From Arthrobacter rhizosphaerae (GTDB lineage: Bacteria; Actinomycetota; Actinomycetes; Actinomycetales; Micrococcaceae): DNA of 64,000 nt. Every line of letters begins with the position of its first letter. Positions within the stretch are counted from its first letter, which is position 1. A model generated the notes under the pieces. The model saw only the letters and a list, made by a program, of their open reading frames with translations. It was not told the origin of the DNA and ran no database searches. The stretch covers positions 62,001 to 126,000 of the forward strand of contig NZ_JALLAN010000011.1 in assembly GCF_023062595.1 (NCBI RefSeq), given 5' to 3'. Of the stretch, positions 52,792 to 63,253 are shown in pieces. A program made the translations under genes and the position numbers.

Positions 52792-54064
52792 CGGCTTTGG
52801 CCATCGAGCCGTTCTCGTCGGTTTCGTCTTCGCGTCCCATGGTTCGCAGGTTCCAGCGCCTGATGACGAACCGGAAAACCACATAATAGACGGCGGCGTA
52901 GCCGAACCCGATGGGGATCAGCCACAACGGATTCTGGGCGATGCCGAAGTTGAGGACGTAGTCAATGGCTCCGGCGGAGAACCCAAAACCATGATGGATG
53001 CCGAGGAAATTTACCAGCATCATTGATGTCCCGGTGAGTACGGCGTGAACGAGATACAGGGGCCAGGCCACGAACATGAAAGAGAATTCCAAAGGTTCCG
53101 TAATGCCGGTGAGGAAGGCGGTGAGACCTGTGGACAGCATCACGCCGCCGACAATCTTCTTCTGGCCTGGCTTTGCTTCCTGCCAGATTGCCAGCGCTGC
53201 CGCCGGCAGGGCGAACATCATGATGGGGAAGAATCCGGTCATGAAGACACCCGCAGTTGGGTCGCCAGCGAAGAACCGGTTCAAATCGCCGTGGGCACCG
53301 TCGTAGTCACCGATGATGAACCAGACAATCGAGTTCAGGATGTGGTGCAATCCCAGCGGTATGAGCAGCCGATTGAGTGTTCCGTAAACTCCGCTTCCCA
53401 CAACCGTGTTATCGGCCACGGTATTGCCGACAGCCGTCAATCCCGTATTGAACAACGGGTAGAGGAGGGCCATCACCACGCCGATCACGATGGCCGCAAA
53501 GGACGTGAGGATGGGTACAAGACGACGGCCTGCAAAGAATCCCAGCCAGTCGGGCAGGGTGGTGCGGTGGAACCGCTGCCACAGCCAGGCCGTCGTAAGG
53601 CCCATCACGATGCCGGCCAGCACGCCGTAGTTGATGACCGGATCTTTACCGCCCTCGGGCGCAGCGCCGAGCACAAGGGGCGCCATAACTTTGAAAACGT
53701 TGGTCAGAACCAGGAAGCCGACGACAGCGGCCAGCGCCGTGGACCCGTCACCCTTCTTGGCGAAGCCAAAGGAAATGCCGACGGCGAAGAGCAGCGGAAG
53801 GTTCTCGAACAGGGCGCCACCTGCTGCACCAATGACCTGGGCAACTGTGGTGAGGGATTCGAACCGTCCGAGGAGATCGTCCTGGCCCAGGCGCAAAAGA
53901 AGGGCCGCGGCCGGAAGGGCTGCAATGGGGAGCATAAGGCTGCGCCCGAACCGCTGCAGGTTCTGTAAGGCCTTGCCGCTGCCCTTGGCGGCTTTTCCAG
54001 TGGCGGGCGCCGGTTCGGCCAGCGTGCTGCGCCCACTGGGAGGGGCGGTGTTCTCTGAGCTCAT
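52781..54064 (-). CDS. PTS EIIC component, N-acetylglucosamine type
   Basis: A 427-residue glucose/GlcNAc-family EIIC with about ten membrane helices. It contains GLHHILNSIVWFIIGDYDG and the TGITEPLEFSFMFVAWP signature of the GlcNAc/glucose family. No EIIB is fused; EIIB and EIIA are separate genes on the other strand. The first 38 residues are Pro/Ala-rich. GAGGATCT lies before ATG 54064. With nagA and nagB downstream, GlcNAc is the likely sugar. Confidence 0.93.
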   Translation of the reverse strand: MSSENTAPPSGRSTLAEPAPATGKAAKGSGKALQNLQRFGRSLMLPIAALPAAALLLRLGQDDLLGRFESLTTVAQVIGAAGGALFENLPLLFAVGISFGFAKKGDGSTALAAVVGFLVLTNVFKVMAPLVLGAAPEGGKDPVINYGVLAGIVMGLTTAWLWQRFHRTTLPDWLGFFAGRRLVPILTSFAAIVIGVVMALLYPLFNTGLTAVGNTVADNTVVGSGVYGTLNRLLIPLGLHHILNSIVWFIIGDYDGAHGDLNRFFAGDPTAGVFMTGFFPIMMFALPAAALAIWQEAKPGQKKIVGGVMLSTGLTAFLTGITEPLEFSFMFVAWPLYLVHAVLTGTSMMLVNFLGIHHGFGFSAGAIDYVLNFGIAQNPLWLIPIGFGYAAVYYVVFRFVIRRWNLRTMGREDETDENGSMAKADAS

Positions 54065-54134
54065 GGAGATCCTCATTTCAATGCGGTTCAAGGAAGCTTG
54101 TGCGGAAGTGCGGGATTCAGTAGAGTCATTCCAG

Positions 54135-54148
54135 CTGGTTATAACCAG
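54135..54148. promoter_or_regulatory. dre-like palindrome (DasR-type operator)
   Basis: CTGGTTATAACCAG is a perfect palindrome close to the DasR consensus (TGGTCTAGACCA). It lies between EIIC on the minus strand and EIIB on the plus strand, so one site can control both. The DasR-like gene is in the same cluster. Confidence 0.75.
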
Positions 54149-54273
54149 TGGCATTCATCACTTTGAGGTGTGCAGGGCTAAGTTGTCAACCACGATCCCG
54201 GAATGGGCATCACGACTCGCCAGCCAAATCATTGTGGAGACGACAAAACTTGAAGTGGACCAAAGGAGTGGAC

Positions 54274-54504
54274 ATGTCGAAAGCAGAAATCATCCTCGCC
54301 GCCCTGGGCGGAGCGGACAACGTCGAAGAAATCGAAGGGTGCATCACGCGGCTTCGGACCGAAGTCGTTGACGCTGCCCGTGTTGACCAGGCGGCGCTCA
54401 AGGCCGCCGGTGCGCACGGGGTCATGATGGCGGGAACTGTGGTGCAAGTGGTCGTCGGACCCGAAGCCGAGAGTCTGGCCGAAGACATCCAGGACCTGAT
54501 GTGA
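54274..54504 (+). CDS. PTS EIIB component (GlcNAc/glucose family)
   Basis: A 76-residue stand-alone EIIB with the phospho-acceptor Cys23 in EGCITRLRTEV. It passes phosphate from EIIA to the sugar at EIIC. AAAGGAG lies 8 bases before ATG. It overlaps the EIIA gene by 4 bases. Confidence 0.93.
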   Translation: MSKAEIILAALGGADNVEEIEGCITRLRTEVVDAARVDQAALKAAGAHGVMMAGTVVQVVVGPEAESLAEDIQDLM

Positions 54505-54986
54505 GCACCACTGCACACACGGACGCGCTCACCGTAGCGGCGCCCCTGCCCGGCCTTCTCATTCCCCTCAGCGAGGTGCCGGACCCTGTCTTCGCCAAGG
54601 GTCTTGTCGGCGGTGGGGCCGCCATCATTCCTCACGAGGACGCCGGCACGCTGACAGCCGTCGCCCCTCTCGACGGCGTAGTTTTCAAGGTCATGCCACA
54701 CGCCTACATCGTGCAACACCCCTCCGGGCCAGCAGTGCTCGTCCACGTGGGAATCGACACCGTCAAACTGCAGGGTGAAGGATTCACCGTGCATGCGCAG
54801 AAGGGCGACCATGTGCGCACGGGCGACCCCATGATCAGCGTGGACGCAGCCTTCGTGCGATCGAAGAACCTCAGCATGTGCAGCCCCGTCGTGGTGTTGG
54901 ACACCGCACCGGACGCCGCGGATGTCCTCACGGCCGGTTCCCATGTCGAAGCAGGCGGATACCTCTTCGCTCTGCCCGGAAAGTAA
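54501..54986 (+). CDS. PTS EIIA component (Crr-like)
   Basis: A 161-residue EIIA-Glc type protein. The phosphorylated His is in VLVHVGIDTVKLQGEGF (His82); the second conserved His sits in YIVQHPSG. It takes phosphate from HPr. The EIIB/EIIA overlap (ATGA) and the following regulator make one transcript. Confidence 0.93.
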   Translation: MSTTAHTDALTVAAPLPGLLIPLSEVPDPVFAKGLVGGGAAIIPHEDAGTLTAVAPLDGVVFKVMPHAYIVQHPSGPAVLVHVGIDTVKLQGEGFTVHAQKGDHVRTGDPMISVDAAFVRSKNLSMCSPVVVLDTAPDAADVLTAGSHVEAGGYLFALPGK

Positions 54987-54989
54987 GTG

Positions 54990-55709
54990 ATGAATACCGC
55001 CGGCGAGCTGAAGCATGTATGGGTGCGCAAACAACTACAGGAACTGGTTGCCACCGAGCTGAAGCCCGGGGATGCACTTCTTGGCGAGCGCCAGTTGGAA
55101 GAGCAGTTTGGAGTCTCCCGAATTACGGTGCGCCGGGCAATCTCCGATCTCGTCCAGGATGGCGCCTTGGTGCGCATCAAGGGCAAGGGAACGTTCGTCT
55201 CACACGGGCTGGTGCGATCCACTCTGCACCTGGCCTCGTTCAACGAAGACATGCGGGCCGCCGGTTTTGAACCCAGCACACTCGTCATCACTGCCGCCAC
55301 GGCCGTACCACCGGAACCGGCAGCCGAGCATCTGGGGTTGGCGTCAGGGCAAGAGGCGTATCAGGTCAGCCGGGTCCGATTGGCCAACGGGGCGCCCGTT
55401 AGCGTGGATGAGTCCTGGCTGCCACCCCGGCTGCTGCCCGGTTTGCTTGAAGAGGACCTCACTGGATCCCTCTACCGGATCCTGTCAGCCTCGGGCTTTC
55501 CCGTACAGCATGCGGAACAGACCGTTGAAGCAGCGGCGGTATCGACGGCGACGGCCGCTCTGCTGGACATCGAGCCAGGCGCACCGGTCCTGCTGTTCCG
55601 GCGCCGTTCATTCACCGGACCCGCGGATCCGGGCACGCCGGTTGAATACTCCACCTCCACGTACCGCTCCGACCGGTACCAGATCTCCATGCGCCTGGAG
55701 CTCGGGTAG
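54990..55709 (+). CDS. dasR: GntR/HutC-family regulator, DasR-like
   Basis: A 239-residue regulator: winged helix (LLGERQLEEQFGVSRITVRR, AISDLVQDGALVRIKGKGTF) and a UTRA effector domain. In DasR this domain binds glucosamine-6-P or GlcNAc-6-P, which releases DNA. Last gene of the EIIB-EIIA unit, and next to a dre-like palindrome, so it probably controls the whole cluster and other amino-sugar genes. The name dasR is by context and fold. Confidence 0.85.
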   Translation: MNTAGELKHVWVRKQLQELVATELKPGDALLGERQLEEQFGVSRITVRRAISDLVQDGALVRIKGKGTFVSHGLVRSTLHLASFNEDMRAAGFEPSTLVITAATAVPPEPAAEHLGLASGQEAYQVSRVRLANGAPVSVDESWLPPRLLPGLLEEDLTGSLYRILSASGFPVQHAEQTVEAAAVSTATAALLDIEPGAPVLLFRRRSFTGPADPGTPVEYSTSTYRSDRYQISMRLELG

Positions 55710-55712
55710 GCC

Positions 55713-56351
55713 TCAGCCCAACCCTGCCCCGGACACCGGCGAAGATTCGTCGCCGGTACCGGCTGGCCTCTTTTTCTGCGGAAAAGGGCTTTCATGGCGG
55801 GCGAGCATCGCTACGAAATCATCAATCCTCTTCGCGCGGGCTTCAGGCTGCTTCGCAGAGGTGGTGCGGTAGTACAGCGCATAACGGTTGACTGAGGTCA
55901 GAACATCGAACATGGCCTGGGCATCGGGCACCGCGGCGATAGCTTCCGCGAGGTCCTCGGGAATAACAGCTGAAGCCTGCCCTGGATAGGCCTCCTCCCA
56001 GCGCCCATCGGCTTTGGCGGCATCGACGGCGGCCCGTCCCGCAGGAGTCATCCTGCCATCCGCCTCCAACCGCTCAACATGGCCAACGTTCCGGAGTGAC
56101 CAGCGGCTCTTCCTCCCCCTTGGCGTCATCCGCTGGATATAGCTCGCATCATCACGCCGCTTAACCTGGCCATCGATCCAGCCGAAGCACAGCGCCTCGT
56201 CCAGGGCGGCGTCGTAATCCAGTTCGGTGACCGAGCCGCCCTTCTTATGCAAAACCAGCCAGACCCCGGGGCTGGAGGTGTGATGGTTTTCCAGCCAGCG
56301 GCGCCATTCCGTGGCGTCCTTCACCAGAAGTTCCTCGAGTTCAACGGCCAT
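55713..56351 (-). CDS. YdeI/OmpD-associated family protein
   Basis: A 212-residue protein with DUF1801-like N-terminal region (EWRRWLENHHTSSPGVWLVL, ALDEALCFGWIDGQVKRRDD) and a C-terminal YdeI helical domain (NRYALYYRTTSAKQPEARAK). The family confers bacteriocin or peptide tolerance in some hosts but the mechanism is unclear. It is convergent with the DasR-like gene. ATG 56351 is preferred to 56366. Confidence 0.85.
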   Translation of the reverse strand: MAVELEELLVKDATEWRRWLENHHTSSPGVWLVLHKKGGSVTELDYDAALDEALCFGWIDGQVKRRDDASYIQRMTPRGRKSRWSLRNVGHVERLEADGRMTPAGRAAVDAAKADGRWEEAYPGQASAVIPEDLAEAIAAVPDAQAMFDVLTSVNRYALYYRTTSAKQPEARAKRIDDFVAMLARHESPFPQKKRPAGTGDESSPVSGAGLG

Positions 56352-56413
56352 GGCTCCATTGTGCATGCCATGATGGCCCTATCCGACATCCGGTGCCAGC
56401 CCGAGGAGGCATT

Positions 56414-57184
56414 ATGTTGCGCGTGCGCCCTATCCACTTCACCTCGAATTTAGAACAGTGGACGCGATTGCTCACACTTTTAGGAATGGTCAGAACCGCG
56501 GACGACGGCGAGTGGCAGGAGTTTGACGCCGGTTCCGGCCGGCTGGCCCTCCGGTGGGCCGATCCGGGCTCAGCTCAGGACGGAACCACTGTTTTCGGCG
56601 TCGAAGTGGGCGACCTGGACGAGTTTGCCCGCCGAACTAACGAAGCAGCGGTGGAAGCCGAAGGAGCCGCGGGATCCCAAGGTGCCGGCTCTCCAGCGGA
56701 TGAAGCCATGGCCGCCCTGGTCGATGCGGACCACGGCCGCTCATGCCGGATACGGGCCAGAGACGGCTTCAGTTTCTTCGCCGACCCCGCGGCCCACGGC
56801 GCAAACTGCGCCGACGCGGATCCGGCGCTTACCGTCGTCGCGGTCTGGTTTACGGAGGACACGGAAGGGGCGGCGTCCACGTTACGAAGCATCGGCGCGC
56901 GGCCACGCCCTGTTCCGGACAACGATGAAACAGCTGATTTCACGGCAAAAAACGGCGGTGTGCTGATGGTCCGGCCAGGGACTGCTCCAGGAAGGGCAGG
57001 ACTGGGCTTCGAATACGGCGGTGACCTGGACGGGCTGCGGGCGCAGATCGAGTCGGCCGGATGGGACGTTGCCGCCACCGAGGAAGCATTCGGCCGGACC
57101 CTTCAAGTGCCAAGCCCGGATGCGGAAGGCTCAGCCGCACATCATCCGCCCCTCTGGATTTCGGGCCCGAGGCGAGGCGTCTGA
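56414..57184 (+). CDS. VOC-superfamily protein, two-module
   Basis: A 256-residue protein with two VOC-like halves: LRVRPIHFTSNLEQWTRLLT at the start and DPALTVVAVWFTEDTEGAAS in the second. Metal ligands are not clearly kept. GAGGAGG lies 5 bases before ATG 56414. It diverges from the YdeI gene with a 62-base gap. Substrate unknown. Confidence 0.75.
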   Translation: MLRVRPIHFTSNLEQWTRLLTLLGMVRTADDGEWQEFDAGSGRLALRWADPGSAQDGTTVFGVEVGDLDEFARRTNEAAVEAEGAAGSQGAGSPADEAMAALVDADHGRSCRIRARDGFSFFADPAAHGANCADADPALTVVAVWFTEDTEGAASTLRSIGARPRPVPDNDETADFTAKNGGVLMVRPGTAPGRAGLGFEYGGDLDGLRAQIESAGWDVAATEEAFGRTLQVPSPDAEGSAAHHPPLWISGPRRGV

Positions 57185-57251
57185 AGCTCCCGTTCTCACA
57201 CATCCCATGAGTCGGCAAGGAGATAAGGCAGGGATACGGTAGAACTTAACC

Positions 57252-57791
57252 ATGAACGTTCGCACCCCTGACCCGAATCCCGGCTGGCTGTCCCCCGAGG
57301 ACCTCTTCGAGGCCCGTGGCCGGCTCCCCATGGTTTATGTGGAAGCTGTTCCCGTGCGGCTGGACCCGCTGGGATTCGTGAATGAGGTCGGCACCCTCCT
57401 GCAGGCTGACGAGGACGGAACCATGATCCGGTCGCTGGTCTCGGGCCGCGTTCTGTACCGCGAAACTATTCGGGCAGCGCTGTTGCGCCACATGGAGAAG
57501 GACCTGGGCCCACTGGCCTTTCCGCAGCTTCCCATCAGCCCAGTGCCGTTCACCGTGGCCGAATACTTCCCAGCTCCGTCCCAGACCGGCTTCACGGATG
57601 ACCGCCAGCACGCCGTCGCCTTGGCTTACATCATCCCGGTGACCGGGGAATGCGAACCCCGCCAGGATGCTCTGGAACTCACGTGGATGACCCCCGAGGA
57701 AGTGCTCAGCCCCGGAGTCCAGCTCGAATTCAGCGGCGGCCGCGGAGCATTGATCAGGCAGGCGTTGGCCTTCGCCGGCGTGGGCAACTAG
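57252..57791 (+). CDS. DUF4916 / Nudix-fold protein
   Basis: A 179-residue protein of the actinobacterial DUF4916 type: WLSPEDLFEARGRLPMVYVE, GTLLQADEDGTMIRSLVSGR and AYIIPVTGECEPRQDALELT. The fold is Nudix-like, but the catalytic Nudix box is not recognisable, so it may be non-catalytic. It stands alone with the next gene 154 bases downstream. Confidence 0.7.
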   Translation: MNVRTPDPNPGWLSPEDLFEARGRLPMVYVEAVPVRLDPLGFVNEVGTLLQADEDGTMIRSLVSGRVLYRETIRAALLRHMEKDLGPLAFPQLPISPVPFTVAEYFPAPSQTGFTDDRQHAVALAYIIPVTGECEPRQDALELTWMTPEEVLSPGVQLEFSGGRGALIRQALAFAGVGN

Positions 57792-57945
57792 GTCCGGCGG
57801 AATTATCGGAACCGGACTCTGGATAGGACTGCCAACCGTGTCCTGGTCCGTGCCCGGGACTCTCGCGGTTCCGGCGCATCCCGGACATGGGACCGGGTCC
57901 TTTGTAGACTGTAGGGCGGACCGCAAGAGAACTTAAGGACTCCCG

Positions 57946-58998
57946 ATGACCCAGCCCCCAGCCGCCCAGCACTATAGCGAACGCCAGGCTGGAGCCCTGC
58001 AGTCCGGGGACCACCTGATCCTGCCGGGCGGTGACACCTCGGCTGAGCTGCAGGCAGTGGACCTTGAAAAAGACGACTTTGGTTCCCCCGCCCTGATCAT
58101 CGCAACCCTGGCGGACGGCATGACCCTCCGGATAGCGGTGGGCTCCTCGGTCCTGGTCGCTGAGCCGCCCGTCATCTCGCAGGACAGACCAGCGGGAGAC
58201 GGCCAAACACCGCACACCGCAGCCTCCCTCCAGCTCGTCAAGCACCCCGACGAGGAGGACGACGGCGTCACTGTGGCTCCCGCCGTCGTCGTACCTCCCC
58301 TGCCCCCCACCCTCCCTGCCCCCGCTCTCCGAGCCAACGTCCCGGTGTCCCCTGCGGCTGATACCAGTCCCGCAACAGAAGAGGAACTGGCACTCATCCC
58401 TGAACCGGAGGGCACGCCGGAAACTGTCGTGCAGACGGCGGCTGAGGCCCACCCGGATGCTGAGGGCGTCCTGTTGCTCAGTGAGCGCCTGGTCAAAGGC
58501 ATCAACACCAAGTCCGGGAGCTGCCTGAAGGACCTCAGCGACCTTGCCCACGAGCTTTTTATCCTGCTCAAGGACCCGGAGAACGCCCTTTCGGTGGCAG
58601 ATTTGCTCACCGTCCTGCCGTACGACGGCAATCCGGGTCGCTGGAGTTCGGTGGAAGCAGCGCTGGCCCTGTCCAGCTATATCTGCCGTCAGACCGGGCA
58701 GGAAGAGCGCGCCGACGTCTACGAGAAGCTCCTGCGGGCACCGGATTCACAGGAATCGGATCCGTTCAAGGCACGGGTCAACGCCCGGGTGCGGCAGCGT
58801 TCCCTCAACGAACCGAATCTGTACGACAAGGAAATTTTCCGCTCCATTGATAACTCCAACCGGGAGGCAGAGCGGGAGTGGCGGTTCCTCAGGCTCCAGG
58901 CACTGCTTTTCCTCCGCGCCCACGGCGGCTCGGAAACTATCGGCGGCCCCGAACTGAACCGCAGGATCAGCAACGAGCTGGACGCAGTGCGGGCCTGA
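57946..58998 (+). CDS. Hypothetical cytoplasmic protein (DUF6707-like)
   Basis: A 350-residue protein. N-terminal 70 residues form a small beta-domain (GDHLILPGGDTSAELQAVDL). A Pro-rich linker of about 60 residues follows (PPLPPTLPAPALRANVPVSP). The helical C-terminal half (LLLSERLVKGINTKSGSCLK, SVEAALALSSYICRQTGQEE) looks like a TPR-like repeat domain. No membrane segment. I recall similar arthrobacterial proteins but cannot name a role. Confidence 0.6.
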   Translation: MTQPPAAQHYSERQAGALQSGDHLILPGGDTSAELQAVDLEKDDFGSPALIIATLADGMTLRIAVGSSVLVAEPPVISQDRPAGDGQTPHTAASLQLVKHPDEEDDGVTVAPAVVVPPLPPTLPAPALRANVPVSPAADTSPATEEELALIPEPEGTPETVVQTAAEAHPDAEGVLLLSERLVKGINTKSGSCLKDLSDLAHELFILLKDPENALSVADLLTVLPYDGNPGRWSSVEAALALSSYICRQTGQEERADVYEKLLRAPDSQESDPFKARVNARVRQRSLNEPNLYDKEIFRSIDNSNREAEREWRFLRLQALLFLRAHGGSETIGGPELNRRISNELDAVRA

Positions 58999-59063
58999 AA
59001 CCGGCTCCAAAACGGTAGCGAATTACCCCTGTACCGGCACTGGCAGGCGTTGTACATTCAGGC

Positions 59064-59789
59064 ATGACCAACAATCTGAGCGTTGTCATTAATGCCGATG
59101 CACCACAGGTGTGGACCATGCTGCGGGAGCCTGCCAAAATCTCCCAATGGCATGGCTGGGAGGCTGACGACCAAGCCGAGGAAATCAACGAAATCTACTT
59201 CAAGGACACTGTGGTCGAAAGTGCTGACCACACTGAACTGACCGTTGATGGCGGCGACGTCTTTACGCTCAAGCCGGTACGCAACGGAACCCTGGTCAGC
59301 GTGACCCGGTCAGCGCTGGACCACAATTCCGAGTGGGCTGCCTGGGACGAGGACATCACCCAGGGCTGGCTCACGTTCCTACAGCAACTGCGTTTCGCTT
59401 TGGAACGCCACCCCCACGACAAGCGGCGGACATCGTTTTTCTCCGTTCCGGGTACGGCCGGGTCGGCCATTGAGAAACTCGGCGTCAAGGACGTTCCCGC
59501 GCCTGGGGAGGAGTACTCATTGACCTTGTCCACCGGCGAGGAAATCTCCGGGCGGGTGTGGTTCAAGAGCAACCATCAGGTGGGGCTCACGGTGCACAGC
59601 TACGCGGAACACAACGACGGCCTGCTGATTGTCGCCGACCAGCCGGTCATCGAGGATGTCAGGCCCGACGGCGGATCACTGGTGATCATTTCCACGTACG
59701 GGCTCGGGGCGCACAAGCTTGAGTCCATTCGGGCACTGTGGGACGAATGGCGCAGCGAGAACTACCCGTCGTCGGAGCCGCTGCACTGA
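59064..59789 (+). CDS. SRPBCC-domain protein
   Basis: A 241-residue protein: NLSVVINADAPQVWTMLREP, KISQWHGWEADDQAEEINEI, YSLTLSTGEEISGRVWFKSN and the tail IRALWDEWRSENYPSSEPLH. It is a START-like ligand-binding fold with a second, degenerate unit. Ligand unknown. It lies directly before tgt; their products are not known to interact. Confidence 0.75.
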   Translation: MTNNLSVVINADAPQVWTMLREPAKISQWHGWEADDQAEEINEIYFKDTVVESADHTELTVDGGDVFTLKPVRNGTLVSVTRSALDHNSEWAAWDEDITQGWLTFLQQLRFALERHPHDKRRTSFFSVPGTAGSAIEKLGVKDVPAPGEEYSLTLSTGEEISGRVWFKSNHQVGLTVHSYAEHNDGLLIVADQPVIEDVRPDGGSLVIISTYGLGAHKLESIRALWDEWRSENYPSSEPLH

Positions 59790-59828
59790 ATCCATAAGGG
59801 TTTTCCGGGTACAAGCTGGCACACTTGA

Positions 59829-61187
<1,359 letters not shown>

Positions 61188-61205
61188 GGTGCGCCTCCCC
61201 TCATC

Positions 61206-61277
61206 CGCCATTTCGACGGTTCCCTGCGCGCTCGACGTCCCGAAGCATCGAGGTAGCAGGGAACCATCGAAATGGCG
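61206..61277. repeat. Dispersed palindromic element, copy B
   Basis: 72-bp palindrome with 22-bp arms (61206-61227 and 61256-61277) that differ at one position; arms contain CCATTTCGACGGTTCCC and GGGAACCATCGAAATGG. Core CCGAAGCATCGAGGTAG resembles copies A and C. It lies just after tgt, before the DUF559 gene. Confidence 0.9.
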
Positions 61278-61337
61278 CTTTCCACATAGGCGTGACTGGC
61301 TCTGGAACCCAGATGCTGGGGTGGCAACAGTGGATGC

Positions 61338-62276
61338 ATGAATCCACGTTTCCGTGCATCGCCGTCGACGGAGCACTTCTGGCGCACAGAGCAGCTGCTG
61401 GAGAAAGGCCTGAACTCAAGGGGCATCGCCAGCCTGGTTCGGGAGGGAAGCCTCATCCGCGTGCGTCGCGGGTGCTACGCACCCGGAGGTTGGTGGTCGG
61501 GCCTAAATGCCGCCACGCGTCGTCGCCAGCTCATCTATGCGCACGCACACGGAACACGTACGACGTCGACTGGAGGCTTTGCTTATAGCCACACCTCGGG
61601 CGCCAGCCTGCAACGCCTCCACCTGTGGGGCGTTGACGACGTCGTCCACCTTACGCAAGCGACCTGCCCGTCAGGGATCTCGCATGGTCGCGGGGTTGTG
61701 GCCCACACGAGACGGTTAGGCAGCCATGAACTGACTTTCGTGGACAACATGCCGTGCACTTCTTTGGAGCGCACAGTGGTGGACTGCTGCCTGACGTTCA
61801 ATCTGCGGCAGTCCCTCATCCTGGTAGACCACGCGGCCCGGCTCGGCGCCAACCTGCCCCTGATCCGTGACCATTGCTCCTCTTTGGCCGGCCGCAACGG
61901 AGTAGTGGCTCTTCGCCGGGCACTCGAGTTGGCCGATCCGCGCTCCGAGTCGGCCGGGGAGAGCCTCACGCGTGAACTGCTGCACAGGCTCCGGATCACG
62001 CCGCCCGAGCTGCAGTACGTGGTGCGGACTCCTCTGGGCGAGCATCGGCTGGATTTCGCCTGGCCCAAAAGGAAAGTGGCCCTGGAGTTCGACGGCAGGA
62101 CCAAGTACTTCGACTACCGGCCAACAGGCGAGGTTGTGTTCGAGGAGCGTCGCCGCGAGAAGGTGCTCATGGAACAGGGCTGGACCTTCCTCCGGGTCGA
62201 GTGGAGGGACTTGTTCAACGAGGCGCAATTCAAAGCACGCATACTTCGGGCGCTGGACCAAGGTTCCGACGGCTGA
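61338..62276 (+). CDS. AbiEi-like / DUF559 endonuclease-domain protein
   Basis: A 312-residue protein. The N-terminal half is AbiEi-antitoxin-like (LLEKGLNSRGIASLVREGSL, IRVRRGCYAPGG, and a wHTH). The C-terminal 110 residues are a DUF559/Vsr-type nuclease domain: ESAGESLTRELLHRL, RLDFAWPKRKVALEFDGRTK, and WTFLRVEWRDLF. The motif D...EFDGRTKY suggests an intact PD-(D/E)XK-like site. It lies between palindromes B and C and separates tgt from yhhQ. No AbiEii partner toxin is seen nearby, so the TA role is doubtful. Confidence 0.82.
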   Translation: MNPRFRASPSTEHFWRTEQLLEKGLNSRGIASLVREGSLIRVRRGCYAPGGWWSGLNAATRRRQLIYAHAHGTRTTSTGGFAYSHTSGASLQRLHLWGVDDVVHLTQATCPSGISHGRGVVAHTRRLGSHELTFVDNMPCTSLERTVVDCCLTFNLRQSLILVDHAARLGANLPLIRDHCSSLAGRNGVVALRRALELADPRSESAGESLTRELLHRLRITPPELQYVVRTPLGEHRLDFAWPKRKVALEFDGRTKYFDYRPTGEVVFEERRREKVLMEQGWTFLRVEWRDLFNEAQFKARILRALDQGSDG

Positions 62277-62313
62277 CGCCCACCTCCACTTCGCGTCCCT
62301 CCACTCCGCGGCG

Positions 62314-62388
62314 CCCCATTTCGACGGTTCCCTGCGCACTAGGTGTCACGGAACATCGAGTAGGCACGGAACCGTCTAAATGGCGGGG
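62314..62388. repeat. Dispersed palindromic element, copy C
   Basis: Arms with CCATTTCGACGGTTCCC and GGAACCGTCTAAATGG; core CACGGAACATCGAGTAGG as in A and B. It lies just before the stop of yhhQ on the other strand. Less perfect than B. Confidence 0.85.
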
Positions 62389-62390
62389 CC

Positions 62391-63188
62391 TTACGCAGCG
62401 TAACTTGGCTCACGCTTCTTGATGTAGCCGATCACCAAGGAGGTCACGGGGACAAAGAGGAACTCAACGAGGGTCTTATAGAGGAAGCCCACCACCACGT
62501 AGTTCACGAACCCGGCAAAGTCGTTGATGCCAATGACGGATGCGGCAATGCTGCAGAAGATCAGGGTGTCCACAAACTCACCGGCTACCGAGGAACTCAT
62601 GATGCGGGCCCACAGCGATTTCTCGCCGGTCCGGGCCTTCATCTTCACAAGGATCCAGGAATTGATGGTCTGGCCGGCGAGGAAAGCCAGCAGCGAGGCC
62701 AGCACGATTAGAGGAACCGGCCCCAGAGCGCCTTCGAGGGCGGATTGCTTGGCGGTGCCGAACTCATCGTCGAAACCGGGTAGCGCAATGATGATCCAGT
62801 AGCACAGCGAGGCGAAGACGGACAGGGCGAAGGTGGTGATGATGGCTTTGCGCGCCACCTTGAATCCGTAGACCTCACTGATGACGTCGCCAAGGATGTA
62901 GGCCAGCGGAAACAGGAAGAAGCCGCCGTCCGTGATGACCGGGCCAATGGCGACGCCTTTGGACGCTCCGATGTTGGACAGGATCAGCACCACCGCCATG
63001 AACGCGAGCAGTATCCCGAAATACGGCGAACCAATGGAGGCGAACTTCGGAAGGGTTCTGGCGGAGCCGGTCAGGGGCAGGGCGTCGGGGCCCGGGGTGG
63101 AAGGCATGGGGGTTCCGTTCGTAGTGGTTCGCTCGGCGGCATGTTCTTGTCCGCCGGCTGTATTAGCACTGTCACGCAATTCTGCCAC
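62391..63188 (-). CDS. yhhQ: YhhQ/VUT-family queuosine-precursor transporter
   Basis: A 265-residue membrane protein with about six helices after a polar start. It has the VUT_1 signatures LILSNIGASKGVAI, FFLFPLAYILGDVISEVYGF, FLAGQTINSWILVKMKARTG, and SSVAGEFVDTLIFCSIA. In E. coli YhhQ takes up preQ0/preQ1. With tgt nearby it suggests salvage of a queuosine precursor. GTG 63188 or ATG 63107 could start it; the membrane core begins after both. Confidence 0.9.
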   Translation of the reverse strand: MAELRDSANTAGGQEHAAERTTTNGTPMPSTPGPDALPLTGSARTLPKFASIGSPYFGILLAFMAVVLILSNIGASKGVAIGPVITDGGFFLFPLAYILGDVISEVYGFKVARKAIITTFALSVFASLCYWIIIALPGFDDEFGTAKQSALEGALGPVPLIVLASLLAFLAGQTINSWILVKMKARTGEKSLWARIMSSSVAGEFVDTLIFCSIAASVIGINDFAGFVNYVVVGFLYKTLVEFLFVPVTSLVIGYIKKREPSYAA

Positions 63189-63253
63189 TCACCCGGCCAC
63201 CCGCCGTCGTGCATCAGGCAGGAGTTGAAACAGGGGCCATCAAGCAGGAGGCA

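Noticed and set aside
61338..62276. Complete AbiE-type toxin-antitoxin system
   Set aside because: No AbiEii nucleotidyltransferase gene is adjacent. The nuclease-like domain is fused to the AbiEi-like part, a common stand-alone architecture.
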